A program made the position numbers and the translations under genes. Source: Phaeobacter sp. A36a-5a (GTDB taxonomy: Bacteria > Pseudomonadota > Alphaproteobacteria > Rhodobacterales > Rhodobacteraceae). Taken from it: a DNA stretch of 64,000 nucleotides. Under the pieces are notes generated by a model. The model did no database searches, had not been told where the DNA came from, and was given only the letters and a program-made list of their open reading frames with translations. Positions 1-9,689 of this stretch are shown piece after piece (within the stretch, counting starts at the first letter, position 1; the number at the start of each line of letters is the position of its first letter). Location of the stretch: assembly GCF_037911135.1 (NCBI RefSeq), contig NZ_JBBLYU010000004.1:62001-126000 (forward strand), in the 5' to 3' direction.

Positions 1-1
1 G

Positions 2-847
2 GCCGAGGTCCATGACCACATCTTTGCCGATGCCTGCTGGGCGCTGCGGCGCGGGCGGCAGTATCTCTATTCTGCGGATAAGATCGCCTTTCCCTGCGCC
101 CATGTCGAGGAGCAGCCTGCCACCGATGAGCATGGCGATTACGTCTGTTTTCCGGTGGTCGCCCATGGCAATACCGTCGGTCTGCTGCATGTGAAATTTG
201 CACCGGAAACCGACCCCAAGCGCAAGGTGGCGCTGCATCGCCTTGCCCTGCGCTGCGGCGAACATATCTCGCTGGCGGTGGCCAATGTCCGCCTGCGCGA
301 CGAATTGCACGACCAGTCCACCCGCGATCCGCTGACCGGTGTCTACAATCGGCGCTATTTCCTCGGCGAGCTGCGCAATGCGGTGGCGCTGGCCGACCGG
401 CGCGCCAGCCAGCTGGGAGTGCTCAGCTTTGATGCGGACCGGTTCAAGACCTTCAACGACACCCATGGCCACGATGCCGGCGACATGGTGCTGCGCGCCA
501 TTGGCGACACGCTGAAGGATCTGTTCCGCAATGGCGAGATCTGCTGCCGGATGGGCGGCGAGGAATTTGCCGTCTTCCTGCCGGATACCGACAAGGAACA
601 GACGATGGAGGTCGGCGAAGCGCTGCGTGTCGCGATTGAGGAAATCACACTGCGCTATGGCTCCGGCACGCTGCCGCGTGTCACCATCTCCATCGGCGTT
701 GCCAGCTTCCCCGAGGATGGCCTGCTGCCGCAGGATCTGATGCACGCCGCTGACCGCGCGCTTTACGCGGCAAAGGATGCAGGCCGCAACTGCGTCGTGG
801 ATTGCCAGGAAGCCGATCCCGCCAACGGCCCCTTCTCCGGCAGCTGA
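2..847 (+). CDS. GAF-GGDEF diguanylate cyclase, 5' truncated by window edge
   Basis: The reading frame is open from the first bases of the window, so the true start lies outside; 281 residues are visible. The first ~90 residues look like the end of a GAF-type sensor domain (PVVAHGNTVGLLHVKF). A complete GGDEF domain follows, with the DxxRFKTFND region and the signature GGEEF at 554-568, so synthesis of cyclic di-GMP from two GTP is expected. The allosteric I-site just upstream reads RNGE instead of RxxD (527-538), so product inhibition may be weak or absent. The protein is probably a cytosolic signalling enzyme. Which signal the GAF domain reads cannot be told from the visible part. Confidence 0.9.
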   Translation, partial: AEVHDHIFADACWALRRGRQYLYSADKIAFPCAHVEEQPATDEHGDYVCFPVVAHGNTVGLLHVKFAPETDPKRKVALHRLALRCGEHISLAVANVRLRDELHDQSTRDPLTGVYNRRYFLGELRNAVALADRRASQLGVLSFDADRFKTFNDTHGHDAGDMVLRAIGDTLKDLFRNGEICCRMGGEEFAVFLPDTDKEQTMEVGEALRVAIEEITLRYGSGTLPRVTISIGVASFPEDGLLPQDLMHAADRALYAAKDAGRNCVVDCQEADPANGPFSGS

Positions 848-957
848 CCCCGACCGAACGTATGCGATGCTCCCGCCTTTGGCCGCACCTTTGGCCGCAG
901 GGACCAGCCCGATATCGCTGGCACCAACTGGCGGATCACCAGCGCCTTACTGGTCGG

Positions 958-2616
958 TCAACTGGGGTCGCGCCAGCGGTTCACGATCGGATACCGACGA
1001 TCCAGCCAGAACGCGCGCGGTGTGAGCCGCGCACCGGGGGCTGACTGAAAGCGTTTGTATTCGCTGATATAAATCAGGTGTTCCACGCGTTTTGCCGTCT
1101 CCCGCGAGAACCCGGCCGCAACGCAATCAGCAATCGAACCGTCCCGATCCACCAGGATCTCCAGCAACGCGTCCAGTTCGGGGTAATCCGGCAGGCTGTC
1201 GCTGTCCTTCTGATCGTCGCGCAGCTCGGCGCTCGGTGGCTTGTCGATGACCGAGGGGCGGATGACCTCCCCTTCCGGCCCCATCATCCAGTCGCGGTGA
1301 TTGGCATTGCGCCAGCGGCAGGTCTCGAACACGCGGGTCTTGTAGAGATCCTTGATCGGGTTGTAGCCCCCCGCCATATCGCCGTAGATCGTGGCATAGC
1401 CCACGGCGACCTCGGATTTATTGCCGGTGGTCAGCAGCATCTCGCCAAATTTGTTGGACATCGCCATCAGGAGAAGCCCGCGCAGGCGCGACTGGATGTT
1501 CTCCTCGGTCAGCCCCTCCTCCATCCCGGCAAAGAGCGGCGCCAGCGTGTTGGTGATCGCGGCGCGCCCCTCGGCAATCGGGACGTAGTCGTAGCGCACG
1601 CCCAGCGCCTTTGCCACCGCTTCGGCATCGTCAAGCGAGGCTTGCGAGGTATATTCGGACGGCAGCATCACGCAGCGCACATTCTCAGCCCCAAGCGCAT
1701 CGACCGCGATCGTGGCGACAATGGCGGAATCGACGCCACCGGAGAGCCCCAGCAGCACCTTCTTGAAGCCGGTCTTGCGCATGTAATCCCGCAGCGAAAG
1801 CGTCATGACGTGGTAATCCTGCTCCCACTCATCCGGCAGCACCGCCTTGGGGCCATCCACGGCGCGCCAGCCCTCGGCGGTCCGCTCCAGATCCAGATGG
1901 CAGATATCTTCGCGCAGGACCGGCATCTGCAAGGCCAGCGCCCCGCCCGGATTCAGCACAAACGAACCACCATCAAAAACCTGATCATCCTGGCCGCCCA
2001 CCATATTGAGGTAGATCACCGGCAGATCGGTCTCGATCGAGCGGGCCACAATATGGTTGAGCCGCACATCCATCTTGTTGCGATAATTGGGCGATCCATT
2101 GGGGATCAGCAGGAACTCCGCGCCGGTTTCGGCCAAGGTTTCGGCCACATCCTCATACCAGCTATCCTCGCAGATCGGGCTGCCGATCCGGGTATCGCCA
2201 ACCGCGTAAGGACCGCCCAGCGGGCCCGCATCAAAGATCCGCACCTCGTCAAAGACGGTGGCATTTGGCAGGTGATGTTTCAGCACCTGCGTGGTGATCT
2301 TGCCGCCCTTCAGGATCAGATAGGCGTTGTACAACCTATCGCCCTCGACCCAGGGGCTGCCGATCGCCAGCGCCGGACCATCGGCACAATCGGCGGCCAA
2401 CCGCTCAACCTCGGCAATGGCAGCACGGTGGAAAACCGGCTTCATCACCAGATCCTGCGTGTTGTAACCGGTAATGAACATCTCTGGCAGGGCGACCAGA
2501 TCAGCACCTGCCTCGCGGCCTGCGGCCCAGGCCTCGCGGGCCTTATCTGCATTGCCAGCCAGATCCCCGACGGTGGGGTTCAACTGGGCCAGTGTCACGC
2601 GAAAACGATCAGCCAT
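958..2616 (-). CDS. nadE: Glutamine-dependent NAD+ synthetase
   Basis: This 552-residue protein has the two-domain layout of glutamine-dependent NAD+ synthetases. The N-terminal nitrilase-type glutaminase releases ammonia; its triad is visible as Glu in ALPEMFITGY, Lys near KHHLPN and Cys in PICEDSW. The C-terminal domain adenylates and amidates nicotinate adenine dinucleotide and carries the P-loop LSGGVDSA. It catalyses the last step of NAD biosynthesis in the cytosol. The ATG at 2616 fits the family N-terminus (ADRFRVTLAQLNPTVGD). It stands alone, divergent from the MORN gene. A long antisense frame over it is a shadow. Confidence 0.96.
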   Translation of the reverse strand: MADRFRVTLAQLNPTVGDLAGNADKAREAWAAGREAGADLVALPEMFITGYNTQDLVMKPVFHRAAIAEVERLAADCADGPALAIGSPWVEGDRLYNAYLILKGGKITTQVLKHHLPNATVFDEVRIFDAGPLGGPYAVGDTRIGSPICEDSWYEDVAETLAETGAEFLLIPNGSPNYRNKMDVRLNHIVARSIETDLPVIYLNMVGGQDDQVFDGGSFVLNPGGALALQMPVLREDICHLDLERTAEGWRAVDGPKAVLPDEWEQDYHVMTLSLRDYMRKTGFKKVLLGLSGGVDSAIVATIAVDALGAENVRCVMLPSEYTSQASLDDAEAVAKALGVRYDYVPIAEGRAAITNTLAPLFAGMEEGLTEENIQSRLRGLLLMAMSNKFGEMLLTTGNKSEVAVGYATIYGDMAGGYNPIKDLYKTRVFETCRWRNANHRDWMMGPEGEVIRPSVIDKPPSAELRDDQKDSDSLPDYPELDALLEILVDRDGSIADCVAAGFSRETAKRVEHLIYISEYKRFQSAPGARLTPRAFWLDRRYPIVNRWRDPS

Positions 2617-2786
2617 CCTGCTTGCGTCCTTCGATAATCCTGCCTTCTGCCATTAAACAGATCACGCTGCGAGGGAAAGACCGCAGTGGCAAAAGACATT
2701 GCGACGGCGGCGGCTGTGGCATAGTTTCCTGTCAAACCGATCAACAGGCCCGCACCCCGGCTCCCCTTATGGCAAGCAGATATTCC

Positions 2787-4274
2787 ATGACCCGTTTCAC
2801 CACCGCCGCTCTTCTGACCTCCGCTCTGGCGCTTGGCGCTGCCGGGGTCGGACGCCCGGCCCTGGCCCAGGATGGCAAGGTGCTGACCACGCAGGATGAA
2901 ATCGGCGGCATCTATGAGGGCACCTTTCGCGGCGGCCTGCAACATGGCACCGGCACCTACCGGCTGCCCAACGGCTATGAATATACCGGCGACTGGGTCG
3001 ATGGCGAAGTCCGCGGTCGTGGCGTTGCGCGCTTCCCCAACGGATCCATCTACGAGGGCGAGTTCGTCAAAGGCAAACCCGAAGGCGCAGGCAAGATCAC
3101 CTTTGCCGATGGCGGCACCTATGATGGCGAGTGGTCGAACGGCGTAATCAATGGCCAGGGGGTTGCGGTCTATGCCAATGGCGCGCGCTATGAGGGCGGC
3201 TTTCGCGATGCCAAGCACCATGGCAAAGGCATCATGCGCAATCCCGGCGGCTATGAATATGACGGCGACTGGGTCGATGGCCGCAAGGAAGGCACCGGCA
3301 AGATCACCTACCCGGACGGCGCCACCTATGAGGGCGACATCCGCGACGGCCAGCTGGAGGGCAAAGGCAAGCTGATCATGCCCGATGGTCTGGTTTACGA
3401 GGGCGATTGGTCCGCAAACCAGATGGATGGCACCGGCGTGTTGACCCAGCCCAATGGCGATATCTACGAAGGCCCGCTGGTGGCCGGCCGCCGTCAGGGC
3501 GAAGGCAAGCAGATCCATGCCAATGGCGATGTCTATATCGGCAATTTCGAGGATGACCTGCGCCACGGCGAAGGCACCTTCACCAAGACCGACGGCTATG
3601 TCTACACCGGCGAATGGCTGGCCGGTCAGATCGAGGGCAAGGGCCGCGTCACCTATCCCGACGGTTCGGTCTACGAGGGCCAATTCCGCGATGATCTCGC
3701 CGATGGCGTGGGCAAGATCACCTATCCCGACGGCTCCACCTACGAAGGCGACTGGGTGGCCGGCGTGATCGAGGGCAGCGGCACCACAACCTATCCCAAC
3801 GGGCTGGTCTACACAGGCGAGTTCCAGAACGCCAAGAACCACGGCCAGGGCGTGATGACCTACCCTGACGGCTACCGCTATGACGGCGGCTGGAAAGAGG
3901 GGCAGCGCCATGGCGAAGCGGTTGTCACCTACCCCGACGGTTCGGTTTATACCGGCAGCTTTGCCAACAGCCAGCGCCACGGCACCGGCAAGATCGTGAT
4001 GACAGATGGCTTCAGCTATGAGGGCGACTGGACCGAAGGCAAGATCAGCGGCCAGGGCGTCGCGACCTATGCCAATGGCGATGTCTACGAGGGCAGCTTT
4101 CTCAATTCCAAACGTCAGGGACCGGGTGTGATGCGTTATGCCAGCGGTCAGCAAGCCGAAGGCACCTGGGAGAACGGCGCGCTCAAAACCACCGGTGCGG
4201 CGGCACAGGACAGCGATGATGCCACAACAGCCGACCCGGCCACCGCCACCGACGATGCAAACGCCAGCAACTGA
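2787..4274 (+). CDS. Exported MORN-repeat protein
   Basis: A Sec-type signal peptide (MTRFTTAALL then a hydrophobic run ending PALAQ) is followed by 18 complete 23-residue MORN repeats of the form Y-E-G-x-[FW]-x5-G-x-G-x3-Y-P-[ND]-G and a 19th partial one. The last ~30 residues are Asp/Thr/Ala-rich and probably disordered. An in-frame ATG at 2769 adds six residues; 2787 is preferred because it gives a compact signal peptide. MORN arrays form extended beta-hairpin rods that bind proteins or lipids. A periplasmic or surface role is inferred from the signal, and the molecular function is unknown. The aromatic after YxG alternates F/W for most of the array, implying growth by two-repeat units. 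Confidence 0.88.
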   Translation: MTRFTTAALLTSALALGAAGVGRPALAQDGKVLTTQDEIGGIYEGTFRGGLQHGTGTYRLPNGYEYTGDWVDGEVRGRGVARFPNGSIYEGEFVKGKPEGAGKITFADGGTYDGEWSNGVINGQGVAVYANGARYEGGFRDAKHHGKGIMRNPGGYEYDGDWVDGRKEGTGKITYPDGATYEGDIRDGQLEGKGKLIMPDGLVYEGDWSANQMDGTGVLTQPNGDIYEGPLVAGRRQGEGKQIHANGDVYIGNFEDDLRHGEGTFTKTDGYVYTGEWLAGQIEGKGRVTYPDGSVYEGQFRDDLADGVGKITYPDGSTYEGDWVAGVIEGSGTTTYPNGLVYTGEFQNAKNHGQGVMTYPDGYRYDGGWKEGQRHGEAVVTYPDGSVYTGSFANSQRHGTGKIVMTDGFSYEGDWTEGKISGQGVATYANGDVYEGSFLNSKRQGPGVMRYASGQQAEGTWENGALKTTGAAAQDSDDATTADPATATDDANASN

Positions 4275-4478
4275 TTACCGCTGACCCGCAGCACGGCCGA
4301 CCGGATAGGCTGGCGCGCCCCACCGCCAAAAGGCGTAGCGGAGCCGCCGCACAGCGCGCGCCCAGCCATAAGGCGTAGCATGTCTGATCCGGGCCAACGG
4401 GTTACAGTCGCAGGCTTTGCCCATGCCCGGTCAATTTCTGTCTTTCCATTCGTCTTTGGCTCTGTATAACTCTGCGTC

Positions 4479-4565
4479 ATGATGATGCGTGCAGATATCC
4501 CTTGCTTTGCCACCGCCCCGCGCGATGCAGATCTGCGCGCCCTACTGATCCTAATCCGCCTCTGA
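4479..4565 (+). CDS. Leucine-rich leader peptide upstream of leuA
   Basis: A 28-codon reading frame starts at three consecutive ATGs (4479, 4482, 4485) and ends RALLILIRL-stop. The last 11 codons contain five Leu (CTG, CTA, CTG, CTA, CTC) and two Ile; CTA is uncommon in this GC-rich DNA. It lies 85 bases before leuA and its stop codon sits inside a perfect 10-bp hairpin arm. This is the layout of an amino-acid attenuation leader: ribosome stalling at Leu codons would choose between RNA folds. No strong Shine-Dalgarno sequence is visible. The peptide is probably only a sensor. Function is inferred from architecture and position. Confidence 0.75.
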   Translation: MMMRADIPCFATAPRDADLRALLILIRL

Positions 4566-4610
4566 GCGTGCCATCCGGCGCGCCCGCTCAGAGGGGAAGG
4601 CATGCGCGCC
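4559..4610 (+). promoter_or_regulatory. Candidate leuA attenuator: mutually exclusive hairpins
   Basis: Arm D, CCTCTGAGCG (4559-4568, spanning the leader stop), pairs perfectly with CGCTCAGAGG (4585-4594). GGCGCGC at 4577-4583 can pair either with GCGCGCC at 4604-4610 or with an identical GCGCGCC at 4535-4541, just before the first CTA codon of the leader. The D stem and the 4577/4604 stem interlock, so they exclude each other or form a pseudoknot. The downstream tract (GGATTTTAGG) is only a weak T-run, so termination versus translational control is undecided. Confidence 0.6.
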
Positions 4611-4650
4611 ACATGGATTGGATTTTAGGACAGACAAGAAAGATACCGAC

Positions 4651-6222
4651 ATGACGACTGCAGCTGACAAAGATCGCGTTTTGATCTTCGACACCACTTT
4701 GCGCGATGGCGAGCAGAGCCCCGGCGCAACCATGACCCATGATGAAAAGCTCGAGATTGCCGAGCTGCTGGATGACATGGGCGTCGACATCATCGAAGCG
4801 GGCTTCCCCATCGCCTCCGAAGGCGACTTCAAAGCGGTGAGCGAGATTGCCGAACGTTCCAAGAATGCCGTGATCTGTGGTCTGGCGCGCGCCAACTTCA
4901 AGGATATCGACCGCTGCGCCGAAGCCGTGCGCAAATCCGCACAGCCGCGCATCCACACCTTTATCGGCACCTCGCCGCTGCACCGCGCCATTCCCAACCT
5001 CACCATGGATGAGATGGCCGAGAAGATCCACGAGACGGTCACCCACGCCCGCAATCTGGTGGACAATGTGCAGTGGTCGCCGATGGATGCCACTCGCACC
5101 GAATGGGATTACCTCTGCCGGGTGATCGAAATCGCCATCAAGGCGGGCGCCACCACCATCAACATCCCCGATACCGTCGGCTATACCGCCCCGGTCGAGA
5201 GCGCCGATTTGATCAAGCGCCTGATCGAAACCGTGCCCGGTGCAGATGACGTGATCTTTGCCACCCATTGCCACAACGACCTCGGCATGGCGACCGCCAA
5301 CGCGCTGGCTGCCGTTGCAGGAGGCGCGCGCCAGATCGAATGTACCATCAACGGTCTGGGCGAACGCGCGGGCAACACCGCCCTGGAAGAGGTGGTGATG
5401 GCGCTCAAGGTGCGCGGTGACATCATGCCCTTTACCACCGGCATCGACACCAAGAAGATCATGCACATCTCGCGCCGGGTCTCCACCGTGTCGGGATTTG
5501 TCGTGCAGCCGAACAAGGCCATCGTCGGCAAGAACGCCTTTGCCCATGAAAGCGGTATCCATCAGGATGGCATGCTGAAGAACAAGGAAACCTTTGAAAT
5601 CATGCGGCCCGAGGATGTGGGCATTGCCGGCACCTCGCTGCCGCTTGGCAAACATTCCGGCCGTGCGGCGCTGCGCGACAAACTCAGCCAGCTCGGGTTT
5701 GAGGTGGGCGACAACCAGCTGAAGGATCTCTTTGTCCGGTTCAAAGAACTCGCCGACCGCAAGAAAGAGGTGTTTGACGACGACATCATCGCGCTGATGC
5801 GCACCAGCGGCGATGAGGATGACCACCTCAAGCTGGTGTCGATGAAAGTCGTATGTGGCACCGGCGGTCCCGCCGAGGCCACCATCGAAATGGAAGTCGA
5901 CGGCAAGGATGTGACCGAGACCGCAGAAGGCGACGGCCCTGTCGATGCCGCCTTCAAGGCGATCCGCAAGATCCACCCGAACTCGGCCCATCTTCAGCTC
6001 TATCAGGTCCATGCGGTCACCGAAGGCACTGACGCGCAGGCCACTGTGTCTGTCCGACTGGAAGAAGACGGCGTGATCGCCACGGGCGAGAGCGCGAACA
6101 CCGACACGGTTGTCGCCTCTGCCGCCGCCTATATCAGCGCCCTCAACCGCCTGATCATCCGCCGCAGCAAAATGGGCGAAGGCGCCGACACCCGCGAGAT
6201 TTCCTACAAGGACATCACCTGA
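4651..6222 (+). CDS. leuA: 2-isopropylmalate synthase
   Basis: LeuA condenses acetyl-CoA with 2-oxoisovalerate to 2-isopropylmalate, the committed step of leucine synthesis. The protein (523 residues) begins with the HMGL-like TIM-barrel motif FDTTLRDGEQSPGA, has the metal-binding HCHNDLGMA segment and the HESGIHQDG motif, and ends with the leucine-sensing LeuA dimer domain (about residues 395-520). ATG 4651 is chosen because family homology starts there and a purine-rich AAGAAAG lies upstream; a TTG at 4618 in the same frame is less likely. Expression is probably attenuated through the Leu-rich leader upstream. A strong terminator closes the gene at 6246-6274. Confidence 0.96.
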   Translation: MTTAADKDRVLIFDTTLRDGEQSPGATMTHDEKLEIAELLDDMGVDIIEAGFPIASEGDFKAVSEIAERSKNAVICGLARANFKDIDRCAEAVRKSAQPRIHTFIGTSPLHRAIPNLTMDEMAEKIHETVTHARNLVDNVQWSPMDATRTEWDYLCRVIEIAIKAGATTINIPDTVGYTAPVESADLIKRLIETVPGADDVIFATHCHNDLGMATANALAAVAGGARQIECTINGLGERAGNTALEEVVMALKVRGDIMPFTTGIDTKKIMHISRRVSTVSGFVVQPNKAIVGKNAFAHESGIHQDGMLKNKETFEIMRPEDVGIAGTSLPLGKHSGRAALRDKLSQLGFEVGDNQLKDLFVRFKELADRKKEVFDDDIIALMRTSGDEDDHLKLVSMKVVCGTGGPAEATIEMEVDGKDVTETAEGDGPVDAAFKAIRKIHPNSAHLQLYQVHAVTEGTDAQATVSVRLEEDGVIATGESANTDTVVASAAAYISALNRLIIRRSKMGEGADTREISYKDIT

Positions 6223-6245
6223 TCAATGCGTTGATCTGAAACAGC

Positions 6246-6274
6246 AAAGGCCACCCGACGGGTGGCCTTTTTCG
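6246..6274 (+). terminator. Rho-independent terminator of leuA
   Basis: AAAGGCCACCC (6246-6256) and GGGTGGCCTTT (6260-6270) form a perfect 11-bp stem with a 3-base loop, ending in a T-run (TTTTT at 6268-6272). It lies 24 bases after the leuA stop. The A-rich left side could also serve the convergent rlmJ transcript. Confidence 0.92.
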
Positions 6275-6310
6275 TTCTGCCCAGGGCCAACCGCCTCTGT
6301 TGGCCGCATC

Positions 6311-7111
6311 TCAGCCCAGACGGCTGAACAGTTTGGTCAGCCGCGCGGCTTCTTCCTCGGTGCCATAGGGCGCATTCACGATGAACATGCCCGAGCCGAC
6401 CATCCGGTGCCCCTCCCGCGCCGGGGGAAACCGCACCTCATGACGCAATGCGCCGGCCAGCCCCTGCGCCTCCAGCGCGCTCAGCATCGGCTTATGCGCC
6501 CCGTCCGTCAGGATCGGATACCACAGCGCAATGACGCCAACGTTCCACTTGCGGTGCAGCTTGGCGATATGGCCGGGGATCTGGGCGTAGTCGCGCTTTA
6601 CCTCATAGCTAGGATCAATCAGCAGCAGCCCGCGACGCGGCGTCGGCGGCGCCAGCGACTGCGCCAGTTCAAACCCGTCCTGCTGATGCACATGGACCCG
6701 CCGCCCCAGCCCATGCGACCACAGCGCCTGCCGCAGGGCGGCGTTTTCCTGCGGGTGCAGCTCGGCAAAATTGAGACTGTCGGCCTCGCGCAGCAGATGC
6801 GCTGCAATCAGCGGCGACCCCGGATAGGCCATCTCCCCATGGGCGCTGCGGGTTGCGGCAATGGCAGCAGCCAGCGGGTGATCCTCGGCCAGCAGGGCCT
6901 GATCCAGCAGGCGGCTGATCCCCGCCGCCGCCTCGCCGGTCTTGACCGCCTCTGCCGCATCCAGCTGATAGAGCCCGCGCCCGGCGTGGGTCTCGATATA
7001 GCTGAGCGGCTTGTCCTTCCGCGTGAGATAATCCAGCATCCGCGCCAGCAGCGCGTGTTTCTGAACATCGGCCAGATTTCCGGCGTGATAGATATGTTGA
7101 TATGACAGCAT
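6311..7111 (-). CDS. rlmJ: 23S rRNA (adenine2030-N6)-methyltransferase
   Basis: The N-terminus MLSYQHIYHAGNLADVQKH is diagnostic of the RlmJ (YhiR) family, SAM-dependent enzymes that N6-methylate A2030 of 23S rRNA. The catalytic motif appears as DPSYE (in LLIDPSYEVKRDY), the family's version of the (D/N)PP(Y/F) motif of adenine N6-methyltransferases. At 266 residues it is of usual length (about 280). It is a single gene on the minus strand between the leuA terminator and the agmatine deiminase-like gene, 72 bases downstream of the latter. Confidence 0.93.
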   Translation of the reverse strand: MLSYQHIYHAGNLADVQKHALLARMLDYLTRKDKPLSYIETHAGRGLYQLDAAEAVKTGEAAAGISRLLDQALLAEDHPLAAAIAATRSAHGEMAYPGSPLIAAHLLREADSLNFAELHPQENAALRQALWSHGLGRRVHVHQQDGFELAQSLAPPTPRRGLLLIDPSYEVKRDYAQIPGHIAKLHRKWNVGVIALWYPILTDGAHKPMLSALEAQGLAGALRHEVRFPPAREGHRMVGSGMFIVNAPYGTEEEAARLTKLFSRLG

Positions 7112-7183
7112 CCCAGCCCTCTACCGCCAAACCGCCCCGGACAAAAGCCCCTTGCCGCAGCGGAGGGCGTTGGATCTGATGGC

Positions 7184-8254
7184 TCAGACCGCTGGCATCT
7201 GCTGCGTTGCACAGTGAATGCCGCCACCCAATTCGCCCAGCGGGTCTACGTTCAGCGTGACTATTTCCCGTCCCGGATAGTGACGCGCCAGCGCGTTCCG
7301 CGCGATCTCATCGGTTGCACCATCCCCGAATTCCGCCGCGACCACCGCGCCATTGCAGACGTAATAATTGGCGTAAGAGGCGACAAAATCGAACCTTTTG
7401 ATCCGACGGATATGAGGTTCGGGGATAACCTCAACCTCCAGCCCCGCCCCGACCATCCGGTCATGCGTGTCCAACGCAGCCATATGGAACGGATCGGCGC
7501 TATCAGGGGTATCGGGCAGGTTCATAAGAACACGCCCCGGCCCGGTGAAACGTGCGAGGCTATCGATATGATAATCCGTGATATCCTCCCCCCGGACCCC
7601 CTCGGCCCAGATCATGCGATCCGCCCCATAAGCCTCCAGCAGCCGTTGTTCTATCTGATCGCGTGACAGCCCGGGGTTCCGGTTTTTGTTCACCCAGCTG
7701 CTCTCATGTGCCATCAGCAGCCCGTGCCCATCCTGCTCCACGCCGCCTGCCTCGCCATGCAAACCGGTTGGCAACAGCGGCAGCCCCAAACGCTCGGCCA
7801 CCCGTCCTGCGATCTGGCTGTCCCGCCGGTTGACCTGCTTTTTGCCCCAGCCGTTGAACTGGATATGGCTGATCGCCAAGCCGCCTGCGCCATCGATCAC
7901 AAAGATAGGCCCTGAATCGCGGCACCACAGATCCTCGGTCGGGATATCCCACAACTCAACATCCGCAGACAGCTTGGCGCGCGCGCCGCTGTGATCCGCT
8001 GCCGCCGCGAGCACTGTGACAGGTTCAAACGCCGCAATCGCATTGGCGATATCTGCAATCGACTGCTGCGCCATGTCGCGGAACACAGGATCGGGATGCA
8101 CCTTCCTGCTGACCGGCCATTGCATGAAGGTCCGCTGATGCGGCGCTTCCTCCGGTGGGACAAAAAATCCGGACCCGGCAACGGCAGTTTGTCCTGTGAT
8201 CAGATTTGCCATGCCGAAGGCCCCGCCAGCCAGTAAGAAATTTCGCCGCTTCAT
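7184..8254 (-). CDS. Tat-exported agmatine deiminase / peptidylarginine deiminase-family protein
   Basis: The 356-residue product belongs to the PAD_porph/AguA guanidino-group hydrolase family: it has WCRDSGP, HIDSLARF and, near the C-terminus, GGGIHCATQQ, whose Cys (about residue 348) is the nucleophile. Such enzymes convert agmatine to N-carbamoylputrescine and ammonia. Unlike cytosolic AguA, it starts MKRRNFLLAGG, a twin-arginine signal followed by a hydrophobic stretch and a likely cleavage site near AVAGS, so it should act in the periplasm. The ATG at 8254 is fixed by this signal; the frame stays open much further upstream across mreB, but that part is a shadow. The substrate (agmatine or another guanidino compound) is uncertain. 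Confidence 0.87.
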   Translation of the reverse strand: MKRRNFLLAGGAFGMANLITGQTAVAGSGFFVPPEEAPHQRTFMQWPVSRKVHPDPVFRDMAQQSIADIANAIAAFEPVTVLAAAADHSGARAKLSADVELWDIPTEDLWCRDSGPIFVIDGAGGLAISHIQFNGWGKKQVNRRDSQIAGRVAERLGLPLLPTGLHGEAGGVEQDGHGLLMAHESSWVNKNRNPGLSRDQIEQRLLEAYGADRMIWAEGVRGEDITDYHIDSLARFTGPGRVLMNLPDTPDSADPFHMAALDTHDRMVGAGLEVEVIPEPHIRRIKRFDFVASYANYYVCNGAVVAAEFGDGATDEIARNALARHYPGREIVTLNVDPLGELGGGIHCATQQMPAV

Positions 8255-9637
<1,383 letters not shown>

Positions 9638-9689
9638 GCGGTCCGGCCATCGCTAGGATGGCCGACGCCCGGCGCCGGGAAGGAATACC

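Noticed and set aside
1078-2637. 519-codon open frame on the plus strand over nadE
   Set aside because: It is antisense to a fully conserved NAD synthetase and its translation has no recognisable domain; GC-rich codon structure explains the openness.
2595-4154. 519-codon open frame on the minus strand over the MORN gene, plus the idea of a CRISPR-like array
   Set aside because: The regular 69-bp periodicity comes from MORN repeats; units are contiguous, diverged and coding on the plus strand, with no spacers.
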